Position numbers and translations under genes: made by a program | Part shown: positions 52,435 through 61,593 of the stretch, in pieces | How the letters are laid out: every line of letters begins with the position of its first letter | Numbering within the stretch: position 1 is the first letter of the stretch | Origin: Botrimarina hoheduenensis | Lineage (GTDB): Bacteria > Planctomycetota > Planctomycetia > Pirellulales > Lacipirellulaceae | Direction: 5' to 3' | DNA: 64,000 nt | Assembly (NCBI RefSeq): GCF_007859815.1 | Contig: NZ_SJPH01000005.1 | Span: 40,674-104,673 of the forward strand | Notes under the pieces: generated by a model | What the model was told of the DNA's origin: nothing | The model's input: only the letters and a program-made list of their open reading frames with translations | Databases searched by the model: none

Positions 52435-54819
52435 ATGGCCCGCATGTTTCGATTGTCTCAACTCCCGCGGGCGCTGTGCATCGCTTTCTTGCTCGTGGCT
52501 TTCAAGAGCCATGCCGCGGAGGGTCCGTGGCAGGCCAACTGGATTGCTCCCACGGGGGAATCAGAAACCAACAGCTGGTGGTGCTTTCAGAAAACGATCG
52601 AACTGCCTGCCGCAGACGCCGCCTCTCCGGCGCACGCGCGTATCGCGTGCGACTCCAAATACTGGCTGTGGATCAACGGTGAGCTGCGCGTTTTTGAAGG
52701 ACAGCTAAAGCGGGGCCCGACACCGCGTGACACGTACTACGACCATGTCGATCTGACCGGCGCGTTTCGAGCCGGTAAGAACACCCTCGCCGTGCTGGTT
52801 TGGCACTTCGGCAAAGAAGGGATGTCTCACAAGAGTTCGGGGCAGGTAGGGCTGCTGTTCGACGGAGCGATTGGTGCCAAGACCCTTCTGAGCGACAAAA
52901 GCTGGCGAGCCCGCCGCCATCCGGCCTACCTATCAACCGGTGAACCCCATCCCAATTGGCGTTTGCCCGAGTCGAACATCGGCTTCGACGCCCGGCTCGA
53001 GCTCGCCAACTGGCAGACGGCCCCCACTGAAGGAGATTCCAAGTGGGTTGCGGCTTCCGAAATGGGGCCGCCTCCGGCTGCACCTTGGAACAAATTGATC
53101 CCACGCGGCGTGCCGCTGCTGCGCTTCAGTACGCTGCAAGAGTATGAGAACGCCGCCGATCTGCCCCGGATCTCGGACGGGAAACCGATCGTGGCCAGGC
53201 TCCCTTACAACGCGCAGGTGACCCCCTCCTTGGAGATCGAGGCTCCCGCCGGGCTGACGATCGATCTGCGTACTGACAACTACCGAGGAGGTAGCGAGAA
53301 CAGCGTTCGGGGCGAGTACACCACCCGAGAAGGCAAGCAAGCTTACGAGTCGCTCGGATGGATGAACGGCCATGCGGTCGTTTACTCGATTCCCCCCGGC
53401 GTCAAGATTCATGCCCTGCGCTATCGCGAGAGCGGATTTGATACGCAGCTAACGGGTTCATTCCGCTGCAACGTGCCGGCGCTCAACACGCTTTGGAAAA
53501 AAGCGCAACGCACGCTCTATCTTGAGATGCGCGACAACTTTGCCGACTGTCCCGATCGCGAGCGCGCACAATGGTGGGGCGATGTGACCCTCGAACTTCA
53601 GCAAGCGTTTTACGCCCTCGACCCTCAATGCGCGACCCTCGCACGCAAGGCGATCCTGGAACTCGTCGGCTGGCAGCGACCGACCGGAGTTTTGCACGCC
53701 CCCGTCCCTGCAGGTAATTACGACTCCGAACTGCCGATGCAGATGCTTGCCTCGGTCGGTAGGCAAGGCTTCTGGGAGTATTACCGCCACACCGGCGACC
53801 GCGACACCATGGTCGCGGTCTACCCGGCTGTCAAAAGCTACCTAGCGCTCTGGCAACTCGGCGACGACGGCTTGGTCGTTCAGCGCCAGGGAGACTGGAC
53901 CTGGGGCGACTGGGGCACGAACAAAGATCTCCCGCTGCTCTACAATGCTTGGTACTACCTCGCGCTCGAGGGGCAGCGCAACATGGCCCAACTCTGTGGC
54001 GACTCGGCCGCCCTGCCCAGGATCGACGAGCGGCGGGCGCGTCTTAAGTCGGCGTTCAACAAGACCTTTTGGACCGGCACGGCCTACAAGTCGCCACGGC
54101 ATGAGGGGCCGTTCGACGATCGGGGCAATGCCCTGGCAGTCGTGGCGGGTCTCGCCCCCCCCGAGCACACCGAAGCGCTCGCCGAAGTGCTGAGCACCAA
54201 CCAGCACGCCAGTCCCTACATGGAAAAGTACGTGCTCGAGGCGCTCTTGCGTTTGGGCCATGTCGATAGCGCGTTGCTGCGAATGGAGGAGCGTTACCGC
54301 CCGATGATCGATAGCCCCGTCACAACGCTCTGGGAAGGCTGGGGGGTGGGCGAAGCGGGCTATGGCGGTGGCAGCTATAACCACGCCTGGGGCGGCGGTC
54401 CTTTAACGCTGCTGTCACAGTACGTAGCGGGCATCGATCCGCTCGAGCCTGGCTACGGCCGGATCCGGATCGCTCCGAGTCTGGGCCCACTTCGCGAGTT
54501 GGAGTGCGTTGTCGATTCGCCCCGCGGAAAGATCCGAGTCGATGTGGCCCAGGATCAAAGCGAGTTTCGGCTATCGCTTCAAACGCCCGCCGGTGTTGTT
54601 TCAGAGGTAGTCATCCCCTGGTGCCCTGGTGCTTTGCTAGAGGCCGACAATCAGGTAGTCGATATCCCTTCGCTGAGACAAGGCGGAGAAAGTCGGCTTT
54701 CGTCTCAGGAGAGCAAGATTGTAGGCGGCACGATCACAAGCGTCGGAGTCGATTCGCTGTCGCTCTCGCTCGGCGCAGGTGCTCACCATTTGCGGGTGAA
54801 GAAACCTCCAAAACGTTAG
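52435..54819 (+). CDS. GH78 alpha-L-rhamnosidase
   Basis: A 794-aa exported glycoside hydrolase (signal 1-28, ending SHAAE) releasing terminal alpha-L-rhamnose. Residues 30-330 are beta-sandwich modules. The (alpha/alpha)6 barrel starts near 340 and holds the catalytic block DCPDRERAQWWGDV (about 371-384; the Glu at 376 is the presumed acid), QGDWTWGDWG, and LWEGWG with Glu634 followed by SYNHAWGGGP, the second catalytic-site motif. A beta domain (GYGRIRIAPSLGPLREL, then SPRGKIRVDVA) closes the protein, as in GH78. ATG 52435. A sodium/solute symporter gene follows, suggesting coupled uptake. Confidence 0.92.
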   Translation: MARMFRLSQLPRALCIAFLLVAFKSHAAEGPWQANWIAPTGESETNSWWCFQKTIELPAADAASPAHARIACDSKYWLWINGELRVFEGQLKRGPTPRDTYYDHVDLTGAFRAGKNTLAVLVWHFGKEGMSHKSSGQVGLLFDGAIGAKTLLSDKSWRARRHPAYLSTGEPHPNWRLPESNIGFDARLELANWQTAPTEGDSKWVAASEMGPPPAAPWNKLIPRGVPLLRFSTLQEYENAADLPRISDGKPIVARLPYNAQVTPSLEIEAPAGLTIDLRTDNYRGGSENSVRGEYTTREGKQAYESLGWMNGHAVVYSIPPGVKIHALRYRESGFDTQLTGSFRCNVPALNTLWKKAQRTLYLEMRDNFADCPDRERAQWWGDVTLELQQAFYALDPQCATLARKAILELVGWQRPTGVLHAPVPAGNYDSELPMQMLASVGRQGFWEYYRHTGDRDTMVAVYPAVKSYLALWQLGDDGLVVQRQGDWTWGDWGTNKDLPLLYNAWYYLALEGQRNMAQLCGDSAALPRIDERRARLKSAFNKTFWTGTAYKSPRHEGPFDDRGNALAVVAGLAPPEHTEALAEVLSTNQHASPYMEKYVLEALLRLGHVDSALLRMEERYRPMIDSPVTTLWEGWGVGEAGYGGGSYNHAWGGGPLTLLSQYVAGIDPLEPGYGRIRIAPSLGPLRELECVVDSPRGKIRVDVAQDQSEFRLSLQTPAGVVSEVVIPWCPGALLEADNQVVDIPSLRQGGESRLSSQESKIVGGTITSVGVDSLSLSLGAGAHHLRVKKPPKR

Positions 54820-54822
54820 CCG

Positions 54823-54855
54823 GCAAGGAACTTTTGGCACAATCCTTGCGATTTT
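54823..54855 (+). terminator. Weak hairpin after the rhamnosidase gene
   Basis: GCAAGGA (54823-54829) and TCCTTGC (54843-54849) form a seven-base-pair stem with a 13-base loop, followed by GATTTTCC. It begins a few bases past the rhamnosidase stop. It may be a partial terminator between this gene and the symporter; weak. Confidence 0.35.
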
Positions 54856-55022
54856 CCAGCGGCTCGGGGCCTGGAGACAGCGTCGGGGGAGCTTGATAAG
54901 ATCGTCGCCATCGCGCGATGCGTAGCCCGCACCGTTTCGTGCAAATCGAGGAGACCTCAGACTCTTCGGTTCTTGCGGCGGTCTCTTTTCTTGCCTATTC
55001 CCTCGCAATCAAAGCTTGGCTG

Positions 55023-56789
55023 ATGGAAACGCTCGACTGGTTGGTGGTTGCCAGTTACTTCACCCTGCTGGGTTTGCTCGCTTGGTGGGTGATTCGCCAG
55101 AGCCGCGACACGGCCGATGACTACTTTCTGGCGGGCCGGGGGCTGGGCTGGTGGATCGTTGGGGCATCGATCTTCGCCTCGAACATCGGGTCCGAGCACC
55201 TCGTTGGGCTTGCTGGTTCGGGTGCCACGGACGGTGTCATCTTTGCCCACTATGAGTTGCACGCATGGTGCCTGCTGGTGCTGGGCTGGGTGCTTGTGCC
55301 GTTCTATATGCGGTCCATGGTCTACACCATGCCCGAGTTTCTCGAGCGACGGTTCAGCGCAAGCTCGCGGTGGGTGCTCGCGGTGATCTCGCTAGTGGCT
55401 TACGTGCTCACGAAGATCGCCGTGGGAATCTTCGCCGGCGGCATCGTCTTCCGTACGCTGCTTCCTGACCTGCAATTCTCTATCGGCCAGACTGTCATCG
55501 ATAGCTTTTGGATCGGCTCGGTGGTGGTGATCCTGCTAACCGGTGCCTACACGGTGCTCGGCGGATTCCGGGCTGTCGCCTACACCGAAGCCGTTCAGAC
55601 CGTCGTGCTGATCGCCGGATCGGCCCTGGCAACTTGGTACGGTCTACAAGCTCTCGGTGGTTGGGAGGTGCTCCGCGCAACTTGTGGTTCCGAGATGTTT
55701 AATCTCTGGCAGCCGCTGATGCCCGAAGGGGTCGCCGCAACGTGGGAACCCATTCAAGAACCAACCCGCGCGGCTTGGTACTTTGATAACGGCGTGTACC
55801 CGTGGGTCGGAATGCTCTTCTGCGCCCCGATCATCGGGCTGTGGTACTGGTGCACCGATCAATACATCGTCCAGCGTGTCCTCGGAGCTGCCGGCGAGCG
55901 CGAGGCACGGCGCGGAAGCATCTTCGCGGCATTCCTGAAACTCTTGCCCGTGTTTATCTTCATCATCCCCGGCATGATCGCGTTCGCCCTGGCCAAGCAG
56001 GGACAGACCGCCGGACTCGAGCCGCTCCTGGGAGCCGATGGCGGCGTGGCCCGCGATCAGGCACAAGCAGCGTTCCCCCTGCTCGTAAAGAGCGTGCTAC
56101 CAGCTGGCGTCCGCGGCGTGGTGGTTGCCGGCCTGCTCTCAGCACTGATGAGTTCGCTCGCCGGCGTGTTCAACGCTTGCAGCACGGTATTCACGATCGA
56201 CCTGTACGGCAAACTCCGGCCGGGGGCGTCACAGTCGCAGATTGTTAGCGTCGGACGCATTGCGACCGCCGTTATGGTGTTGTTGGGGCTCGCTTGGGTG
56301 CCGGTCATCGCTAGCGCGGAAGGCTTGTACGGCTACCTGCAAAGCGTTCAGGCCTATCTGGCACCACCGATCTTTGTTGTCTTCTTTGGTGGTGTTTTCT
56401 TTAAGCGCGTTAACGCCAGCGGCTGCTTGGCAGCGCTATTGGTCGGCTTCGCTTTAGGACTCTGGAAGCTGGCTGTCGATACGCCCGTGTCGCTAGGTTT
56501 TGCGGGCTACGAAAGCGGGTACACGGCGGGCAGCCTGAACTACATCGTCAATAAGATGTACTTTCAGTACTTCAGCTTGGCGATCTTTCTCGTATCAACA
56601 GCCGTGCTGTTTTTCGCCAGCTACGCGACCGCACCGCCCGATGAAGCCCAGCTCGCGGGCCTTACTTACGGCTCGCTGAGCGAGAGCGACAAACAGGCCT
56701 CACGCGCCAGTTGGACAACTTTTGATCTTATCGCCTCGGGAATCATCCTCAGTCTGATCGCTGCAGCTTACGTCTACTTCAGCGGTTGA
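55023..56789 (+). CDS. Sodium/solute symporter (SSS/SLC5 family)
   Basis: A 588-aa membrane protein with about fourteen helices. Diagnostic SSS segments are SRDTADDYFLAGRGLGWWIVGAS, SNIGSEHLVGLAGSGATDG, YTMPEFLERRFS, GGFRAVAYTEAVQTVVLIAGS and LMSSLAGVFNACSTVFTIDLY. The family couples sodium to uptake of sugars, amino acids or similar; the branch resembles SGLT-like sugar carriers. ATG 55023 matches the family N-terminus; an ATG at 54918 would add 35 residues of unrelated sequence. Its place after GH78 suggests import of rhamnose or rhamnosides, an inference. Confidence 0.9.
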   Translation: METLDWLVVASYFTLLGLLAWWVIRQSRDTADDYFLAGRGLGWWIVGASIFASNIGSEHLVGLAGSGATDGVIFAHYELHAWCLLVLGWVLVPFYMRSMVYTMPEFLERRFSASSRWVLAVISLVAYVLTKIAVGIFAGGIVFRTLLPDLQFSIGQTVIDSFWIGSVVVILLTGAYTVLGGFRAVAYTEAVQTVVLIAGSALATWYGLQALGGWEVLRATCGSEMFNLWQPLMPEGVAATWEPIQEPTRAAWYFDNGVYPWVGMLFCAPIIGLWYWCTDQYIVQRVLGAAGEREARRGSIFAAFLKLLPVFIFIIPGMIAFALAKQGQTAGLEPLLGADGGVARDQAQAAFPLLVKSVLPAGVRGVVVAGLLSALMSSLAGVFNACSTVFTIDLYGKLRPGASQSQIVSVGRIATAVMVLLGLAWVPVIASAEGLYGYLQSVQAYLAPPIFVVFFGGVFFKRVNASGCLAALLVGFALGLWKLAVDTPVSLGFAGYESGYTAGSLNYIVNKMYFQYFSLAIFLVSTAVLFFASYATAPPDEAQLAGLTYGSLSESDKQASRASWTTFDLIASGIILSLIAAAYVYFSG

Positions 56790-56823
56790 AGCCCAGCGAA
56801 ATTCACCGCCAAGTACCTCCAAG

Positions 56824-57234
56824 CTAAACGCCTGCCATGTCGGATTTACCGGCGCGGGCTTCGGCGTACATGAGCAGTCCTTCACGGATCGCCCACGCCA
56901 GATCTTCGGCCCGGCAAGGCTTGCTGAAGAAGCGAAAGACACGACCGTGGTCGATCGCTCGGCTCTCGACCTCATCCGACGGATGCCCGGTCATTACGAT
57001 CCTTGTGATCTCAGGGCAGTGGTCCGCGACCCAAGAGCAAAACTCCGTGCCACTCCGTCCGGGCATGCGTTCGTCGCACACAATAACTCCAACGGGATGT
57101 GATTTCACCACCGTAAGAGCCTCTTCGGCACTGCGTGCCGTGATCAGCCGAAAGTGCTCACCGTGCATAGCGCGGCACAGAGCGCGCAAGAGGTTAGGAT
57201 CGTCATCGATCAGCAAGACATCAGGAACTGGCAT
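56824..57234 (-). CDS. Stand-alone response regulator receiver protein
   Basis: A 136-aa REC-only protein. The acidic pocket is DDD (10-12), the phosphoacceptor Asp54 (VCDERMPGRSG), the conserved Thr is in MTGHPSDE, and the Lys is in FSKPCRAED. No output domain follows, so it would act by protein contact or as a phosphate sink. ATG 57234 has AGGAGA eight bases upstream. It is last in the five-gene phosphorelay cluster on this strand. Confidence 0.94.
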   Translation of the reverse strand: MPVPDVLLIDDDPNLLRALCRAMHGEHFRLITARSAEEALTVVKSHPVGVIVCDERMPGRSGTEFCSWVADHCPEITRIVMTGHPSDEVESRAIDHGRVFRFFSKPCRAEDLAWAIREGLLMYAEARAGKSDMAGV

Positions 57235-57294
57235 CAGTACGTTCTCCTAAAGAGGGGGGGTAAATCGGCAACACTGCAAGCGGGCAATAATCGC

Positions 57295-58476
57295 TCACGG
57301 GCAGAGAGCAAGCCGCCGAGACTCGATCTCGTCGGCAAGATCAGAAGACACAACAACTCTCATGGGCAAGTGCAATTCGTGCGTTTCGGCATAGCTCTTT
57401 AGTCGACTGCGAAGCGACGCCGTTACATCATGCCCCTTGGCTACCAAAACCATACCGGTAGTTGTCTTAAGATCTTCGACAAGGTGCATGCCATCGATCA
57501 GTTCGTTGAGCTCGACGTCGATGATGCGTCGTGCGTCGTGCTTCGCGACAACTTTTCTTAAGGCGTTGATCGCGAGCGGATCGTAGCTTTTACTGTCCGT
57601 AGCCAAGCGATCAACCGCCTCCATCGCCCCACAACCTGCATTGGCCGTGAGATGATCGAATTCGAGCGCGATCGCGAGCAGGCTAGCGTTGCGGAGCATA
57701 ACGGGATCGTCGCCAGTAGCAGGTAGCGCAGCGGTTGCCTGCAAGGCGACGACCCGGGCAATCTGATCGAGGCGCGGGGCTTCGGCAATCAACTCCGCTG
57801 CTGTCTCGTACTGTTTGCTAAGCAGTTCGCTCTCGGCAGCAGTTAGCGGCTGCCCTTGGGCAACTTTGGCGAGGGTCTGCTCGGTTAGCGCCACCGCTCC
57901 GAGCTGGGACAGCGCGGCGGCGATTTCCAATTCCCAAGCATTGTCGATCTCGGCCGCTTCGCCCAGTTCGCGGGCAAACGCTCGCAAGCGATTCGCACGC
58001 CCGAAGGCAATCGGACTGGTCAGCGATAGGACTCTGCTGAGCATCGCAACCACGCCGTGGACAGTTTGCGACATTAGATCGCGTTCAGCGCAGATTCGGC
58101 GGTATTCCTGGATACCCGCATCGATCGCTTCCTCCAGGTCATCTGCTTGGCAAGGCTTGCTCAAAAAGCGGAACACCCGCGCTCGATTGACCGCCTGCAC
58201 CGCTGTCTGCTGATCGGCGTTGCCCGTGAGCATAATCCGAACGCTCTCGGGAGAGAGTTCGTGCATGCGCACGAGAAACTCCGCACCGTTTTCGCGGGGC
58301 ATCGCCATATCAGAAACGATCACAGCAAACGGTCCCAGGAAGTTAACGGCTGTCACTCCCTCTTCGCTGCACAGCGCGGTCTCGACGTCGAAACGACGTC
58401 GCAGTCGTCGCTCATAGGCTTTGAGAACGTTAGGATCATCGTCGACCAGCAACACACGTTCAGGGGTCGTCGTCAT
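57295..58476 (-). CDS. Response regulator with degenerate HD-GYP domain
   Basis: A 393-aa protein with an intact receiver domain (acidic DDD at 12-14, phosphoacceptor Asp56 in VSDMAMP, Thr in MLTGNAD, Lys107 in SKPC). Residues about 135-290 align with HD-GYP phosphodiesterases, but the catalytic HD is replaced: the motif that reads LLHDIGKI in active enzymes is AALSQLGAVAL here (Ser190, Gln191), and the later HHE and GYP motifs are absent. The C-terminal 90 residues (LIDGMHLVEDLKTTTGMVLVAKGHDV) match a domain common in planctomycete HD-GYP regulators. It therefore probably binds c-di-GMP or a partner without hydrolysis. ATG 58476, AGGAGA upstream. Confidence 0.88.
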   Translation of the reverse strand: MTTTPERVLLVDDDPNVLKAYERRLRRRFDVETALCSEEGVTAVNFLGPFAVIVSDMAMPRENGAEFLVRMHELSPESVRIMLTGNADQQTAVQAVNRARVFRFLSKPCQADDLEEAIDAGIQEYRRICAERDLMSQTVHGVVAMLSRVLSLTSPIAFGRANRLRAFARELGEAAEIDNAWELEIAAALSQLGAVALTEQTLAKVAQGQPLTAAESELLSKQYETAAELIAEAPRLDQIARVVALQATAALPATGDDPVMLRNASLLAIALEFDHLTANAGCGAMEAVDRLATDSKSYDPLAINALRKVVAKHDARRIIDVELNELIDGMHLVEDLKTTTGMVLVAKGHDVTASLRSRLKSYAETHELHLPMRVVVSSDLADEIESRRLALCP

Positions 58477-58530
58477 GCGTAAGGTCTCCTCAGTTCGAAG
58501 TTCACTGTAAGTTGAAGCAAATTGAATCAG

Positions 58531-59703
58531 TCAAGTGCTTGTGAGCGCTTCTTGAGGTGCCCAAAAGGTGTGCTGATGGCTGAGTTGCAAGCTTCGCAGA
58601 TAGGCTTCGTCTGCCTCTGCTTCACCGGCAGCCCACTCAGCGACATGCACCGCGGTAAGCGATGAGAAGGCGACCCCCGAGGCATTAAGTGGTGCATGAT
58701 GCAGCGCTACGGCTTCCACCAAGGGAGCGGGAAGACCCCAGAGCTGAATCAGGTGCCCCCCAATTTCTGCATGACTCGCACCAAATTCGCTCTCTTCCAG
58801 CAAACTCAAATCATCGGAGCCCGTCATGGATTGCTGGCAAAGCGCTTCATACTCACTGGGGTAGGCTTGCGCAAGCACGAGGCGACCGACATCGTGCAGC
58901 AGCCCTGCCAGAAAGACATCACTAGCTTGATCTGCCGACATGCAAGCGTACTCGTCCGCGGCGATCTGCTTCGCTTTGACCGCTATCTGTGTCGAGTGAG
59001 CGGTCAAGCGTGCAAGCGAAATCCCACCAAGCTTGCAGCCCTCAAACTGTTTGAAGACACCCGTCGATAGCACAAGCGGACGGATCACGCCCAGTCCCAG
59101 CAAGGCCACGGCGTGCGGAACGTCGGACACACGGACCGGCAAACCAAAGAACGAAGAATTCACGAGCTTGAGGATCTTGGCAGACAGACCCAGATCACGG
59201 GCGATGATGCGACCAGCGGTTTCAGAAGAGCCGTTCGGGCTCGCCATTTCATCCACAAGTTCTAAATAAATCTCCGGAAGCGTTGGTAAGGTATCGACCG
59301 AGGCAACGATCGAACGAACCTTGGGTGAGCGAACTCTATCGTGGAGCAACATGGCAGAGCGAATCGCCGCGGTCAGCCGATCGGGATCGCATGGCTTTGC
59401 CAAGTACTGATGGGCCGGCCCCACCGCGCGCAGCGTGAGCTCTTGATCCGAATGCCCCGAGAGAACAATCCGTACCGTTTCGGGGTACAGGTCTCGCACC
59501 CGTGAAAGCAGCTCGGCTCCATCCATGCCAGGCATGCGCATGTCGGAGATCACCACTTGAGCAGATTGCAAGGCCAAAGATCGAAGCGCGTCAGCGCCGC
59601 TGGCGACAAAATCCATCTCCCACTCGGAGCGGTGAGAGCGCAGCATTCGCCTTAGGCCTGAAAGGACATTAGGCTCGTCATCGACGAATAGCAAACGTGG
59701 CAT
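58531..59703 (-). CDS. Response regulator with HDOD domain
   Basis: A 390-aa protein with a receiver domain (phosphoacceptor Asp54 in ISDMRMPGMDG, Thr/Ser in LSGHSD, Lys in AKPC) and an HDOD domain (about 130-345) showing LPTLPEIYLELVDEM, LGLSAKILKLVNSSFFGLP, DVPHAVALLGLGVIRPLV and AGLLHDVGRLVLAQ. HDOD proteins act in signalling, often with chemotaxis or c-di-GMP circuits; most lack enzymatic activity. ATG 59703. Adjacent to the degenerate HD-GYP regulator and the PAS kinase. Confidence 0.94.
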   Translation of the reverse strand: MPRLLFVDDEPNVLSGLRRMLRSHRSEWEMDFVASGADALRSLALQSAQVVISDMRMPGMDGAELLSRVRDLYPETVRIVLSGHSDQELTLRAVGPAHQYLAKPCDPDRLTAAIRSAMLLHDRVRSPKVRSIVASVDTLPTLPEIYLELVDEMASPNGSSETAGRIIARDLGLSAKILKLVNSSFFGLPVRVSDVPHAVALLGLGVIRPLVLSTGVFKQFEGCKLGGISLARLTAHSTQIAVKAKQIAADEYACMSADQASDVFLAGLLHDVGRLVLAQAYPSEYEALCQQSMTGSDDLSLLEESEFGASHAEIGGHLIQLWGLPAPLVEAVALHHAPLNASGVAFSSLTAVHVAEWAAGEAEADEAYLRSLQLSHQHTFWAPQEALTST

Positions 59704-59772
59704 GGAGTAACTCTTTACTAAAGAATTCGCATCAAAACCAACAGACGCAGCTTGGACGCATGACAGTTCTTC

Positions 59773-61068
59773 TTATTCAACATCGAGTGGCAGACGGATG
59801 GTAAATCGTGTTCCTTGTCCCACCTTTGTATCGACATGGATGGTGCCGCCGTGTTTATCGACGATCACCGAACGAGCAATCGCGAGACCCTGACCGGTCC
59901 CGACCCCCACTTCTTTGGTGGTGAAAAAGGGGTCGAACACTTTCCCGACGATCTCGGGAGGGATTCCGCACCCATCATCCGCAATCGTCAGCACCGCGTA
60001 GTCATTCTCACGGCGTGTCGTTACGCTAATGACGCCTTTCTCTTCCGATGCTCCACGCAACTGCTTGATAGCGTGCGCACTATTGACGATTAGATTGAGC
60101 ACAACCTGATTGAAATCACCGGGCAGACAAGGCGTCGGCGGAAGACTTGCATCAAAGTCGGTCTCGATCTTCGCAACGTACTTCCATTCGTTCGTCGCAA
60201 CGGTAATGGTGTTGCGGATTGCTGCCGCCAAATCAATTCGCGTCTTGGTGGCTGTTCCCGGGTGAGAGAACTCCTTCATCGCGCGAACAATCGTGGTTAC
60301 GCGCTCGATGCCTTCCAGAGACTGACCGATCGCCTCCCCCAGCTCTTCCTTTAGATACTCAAGGTCAGCTGCTTCCGAGGCTTGTTCTACCGACGCGAGC
60401 GCCTCAGAAGTATCAACTCCTGCACGCACCGCTGCGGCAAGCGATTCAAACGCGGCAAGCACTCCCATCAGGTCGCCAACCGCTTCCTGGACAAACCGGG
60501 TATTGTCTCCGACGTACTGCGTAGGCGTGTTGATCTCGTGGGCTATACCAGCGGATAGTTGCCCGATTGATTCAAGCTTTTGTGCGTGAGCCAGCTGCGA
60601 CTGCAACTCTCTGCGTGCCGATATATCATGCACGAACACGTTAAACAGAAACGACGATCCATGTCGCATTGTCGCTACCGATACCTCTGCGGGCAGGTCG
60701 CTACCGTCACGCCGACGGGTGGTGATCTCCAGACGCTTTCCCTTCCGTGGATCGACCGCTAGTGCCCGCAGACCGCCAACCCCGCCTTCCGTTACGCCGT
60801 CCGGCAGGATTGTTTCTTCGAGGGATCGGCCTACGACTTCGCTCCGTGACCAACCGAAGAGACTCTCGGCGTTGGCATTCCACTCGATCAAGACTCCCGC
60901 CGCATCGACCGCCAAGAAAGCATCGTTCGAGGTATCAACCACGCCACGCCAATCGATCCCTGCAGGATCGCATAGCGGCACGGGATCCAATTCCTCAAGG
61001 CGTATCAACTCGGCATTGAGCTCGGCGAGCTCCGCTTCCAAAGCGTGATCGATAACTTGTGTTGTCAT
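59773..61068 (-). CDS. PAS-domain sensor histidine kinase
   Basis: A 431-aa soluble histidine kinase. A PAS domain (about 40-155) shows VVDTSNDAFLAVDAAGVLIEWN and ESLFGWSRSEVVGR. The phosphoacceptor block is LSAGIAHEINTPTQYVGDN (His near 177), the variant with TPTQYVGDN seen in kinases that pair with stand-alone receiver proteins. The ATPase domain has the N box VVLNLIVNSAHAI, the G1 box ADDGCGIP, FDPFFTTKEVGVGTGQGLAI and the G2 box. There are no membrane helices, so it senses a cytoplasmic signal. ATG 61068. It probably phosphorylates the four receivers encoded around it. Confidence 0.93.
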   Translation of the reverse strand: MTTQVIDHALEAELAELNAELIRLEELDPVPLCDPAGIDWRGVVDTSNDAFLAVDAAGVLIEWNANAESLFGWSRSEVVGRSLEETILPDGVTEGGVGGLRALAVDPRKGKRLEITTRRRDGSDLPAEVSVATMRHGSSFLFNVFVHDISARRELQSQLAHAQKLESIGQLSAGIAHEINTPTQYVGDNTRFVQEAVGDLMGVLAAFESLAAAVRAGVDTSEALASVEQASEAADLEYLKEELGEAIGQSLEGIERVTTIVRAMKEFSHPGTATKTRIDLAAAIRNTITVATNEWKYVAKIETDFDASLPPTPCLPGDFNQVVLNLIVNSAHAIKQLRGASEEKGVISVTTRRENDYAVLTIADDGCGIPPEIVGKVFDPFFTTKEVGVGTGQGLAIARSVIVDKHGGTIHVDTKVGQGTRFTIRLPLDVE

Positions 61069-61131
61069 AGGGAACTAGCCAAACTGAATCGTAAAGCGTG
61101 AAAGTTATTCTGCCGGACGCAAGGAGCTTTC

Positions 61132-61593
61132 CTATTCGACTAAGAGTCTCTCGAAAGTCTTGCACAACAGCGGCCACGCAACCGGCTTATCCAGCACCGC
61201 GGCAACCCCTTGATGCTCCAACCGACTCCGCTCGGCTGGCGTCACATAACCACTTACCACGACGACAGGCACACCCGTGGTCATCCCGTTGGCCAGCAAG
61301 CACTCCAGCAGATCGCGTCCATCCCAGCGTGGCATGCGGAGGTCGGTGACGATGATGTCGGGTTTACGTGTCACGGCAAACCAATACCCCTGCATGCCGT
61401 CAGATGCGGGCCAAAGCTCAATTCCCTTGCGGTAGAGCCGCCTCGACAGGGCCGCTGTGATATTGGGATCGTCATCGACCCACAGGACCCGAGCCCGAAC
61501 GGTTGGACGACGGCGGACGCGGCGGGGCTTGCCAACCGCGCTAGCAGCCAACGCCGTGCCGAGCGCCGAACGATTTTCTGTCAGTATCGCCAT
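61132..61593 (-). CDS. Response regulator receiver protein
   Basis: A 153-aa REC protein with a basic N-terminal extension (about 1-35, RRVRRRP) and the receiver core: acidic DDD at 40-42, phosphoacceptor Asp84 (VTDLRMPRWDG), Ser in VVSGYV, Lys in LDKPVAW. ATG 61593 was chosen over the adjacent upstream TTG. First gene of the five-gene signalling cluster. Confidence 0.9.
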   Translation of the reverse strand: MAILTENRSALGTALAASAVGKPRRVRRRPTVRARVLWVDDDPNITAALSRRLYRKGIELWPASDGMQGYWFAVTRKPDIIVTDLRMPRWDGRDLLECLLANGMTTGVPVVVVSGYVTPAERSRLEHQGVAAVLDKPVAWPLLCKTFERLLVE

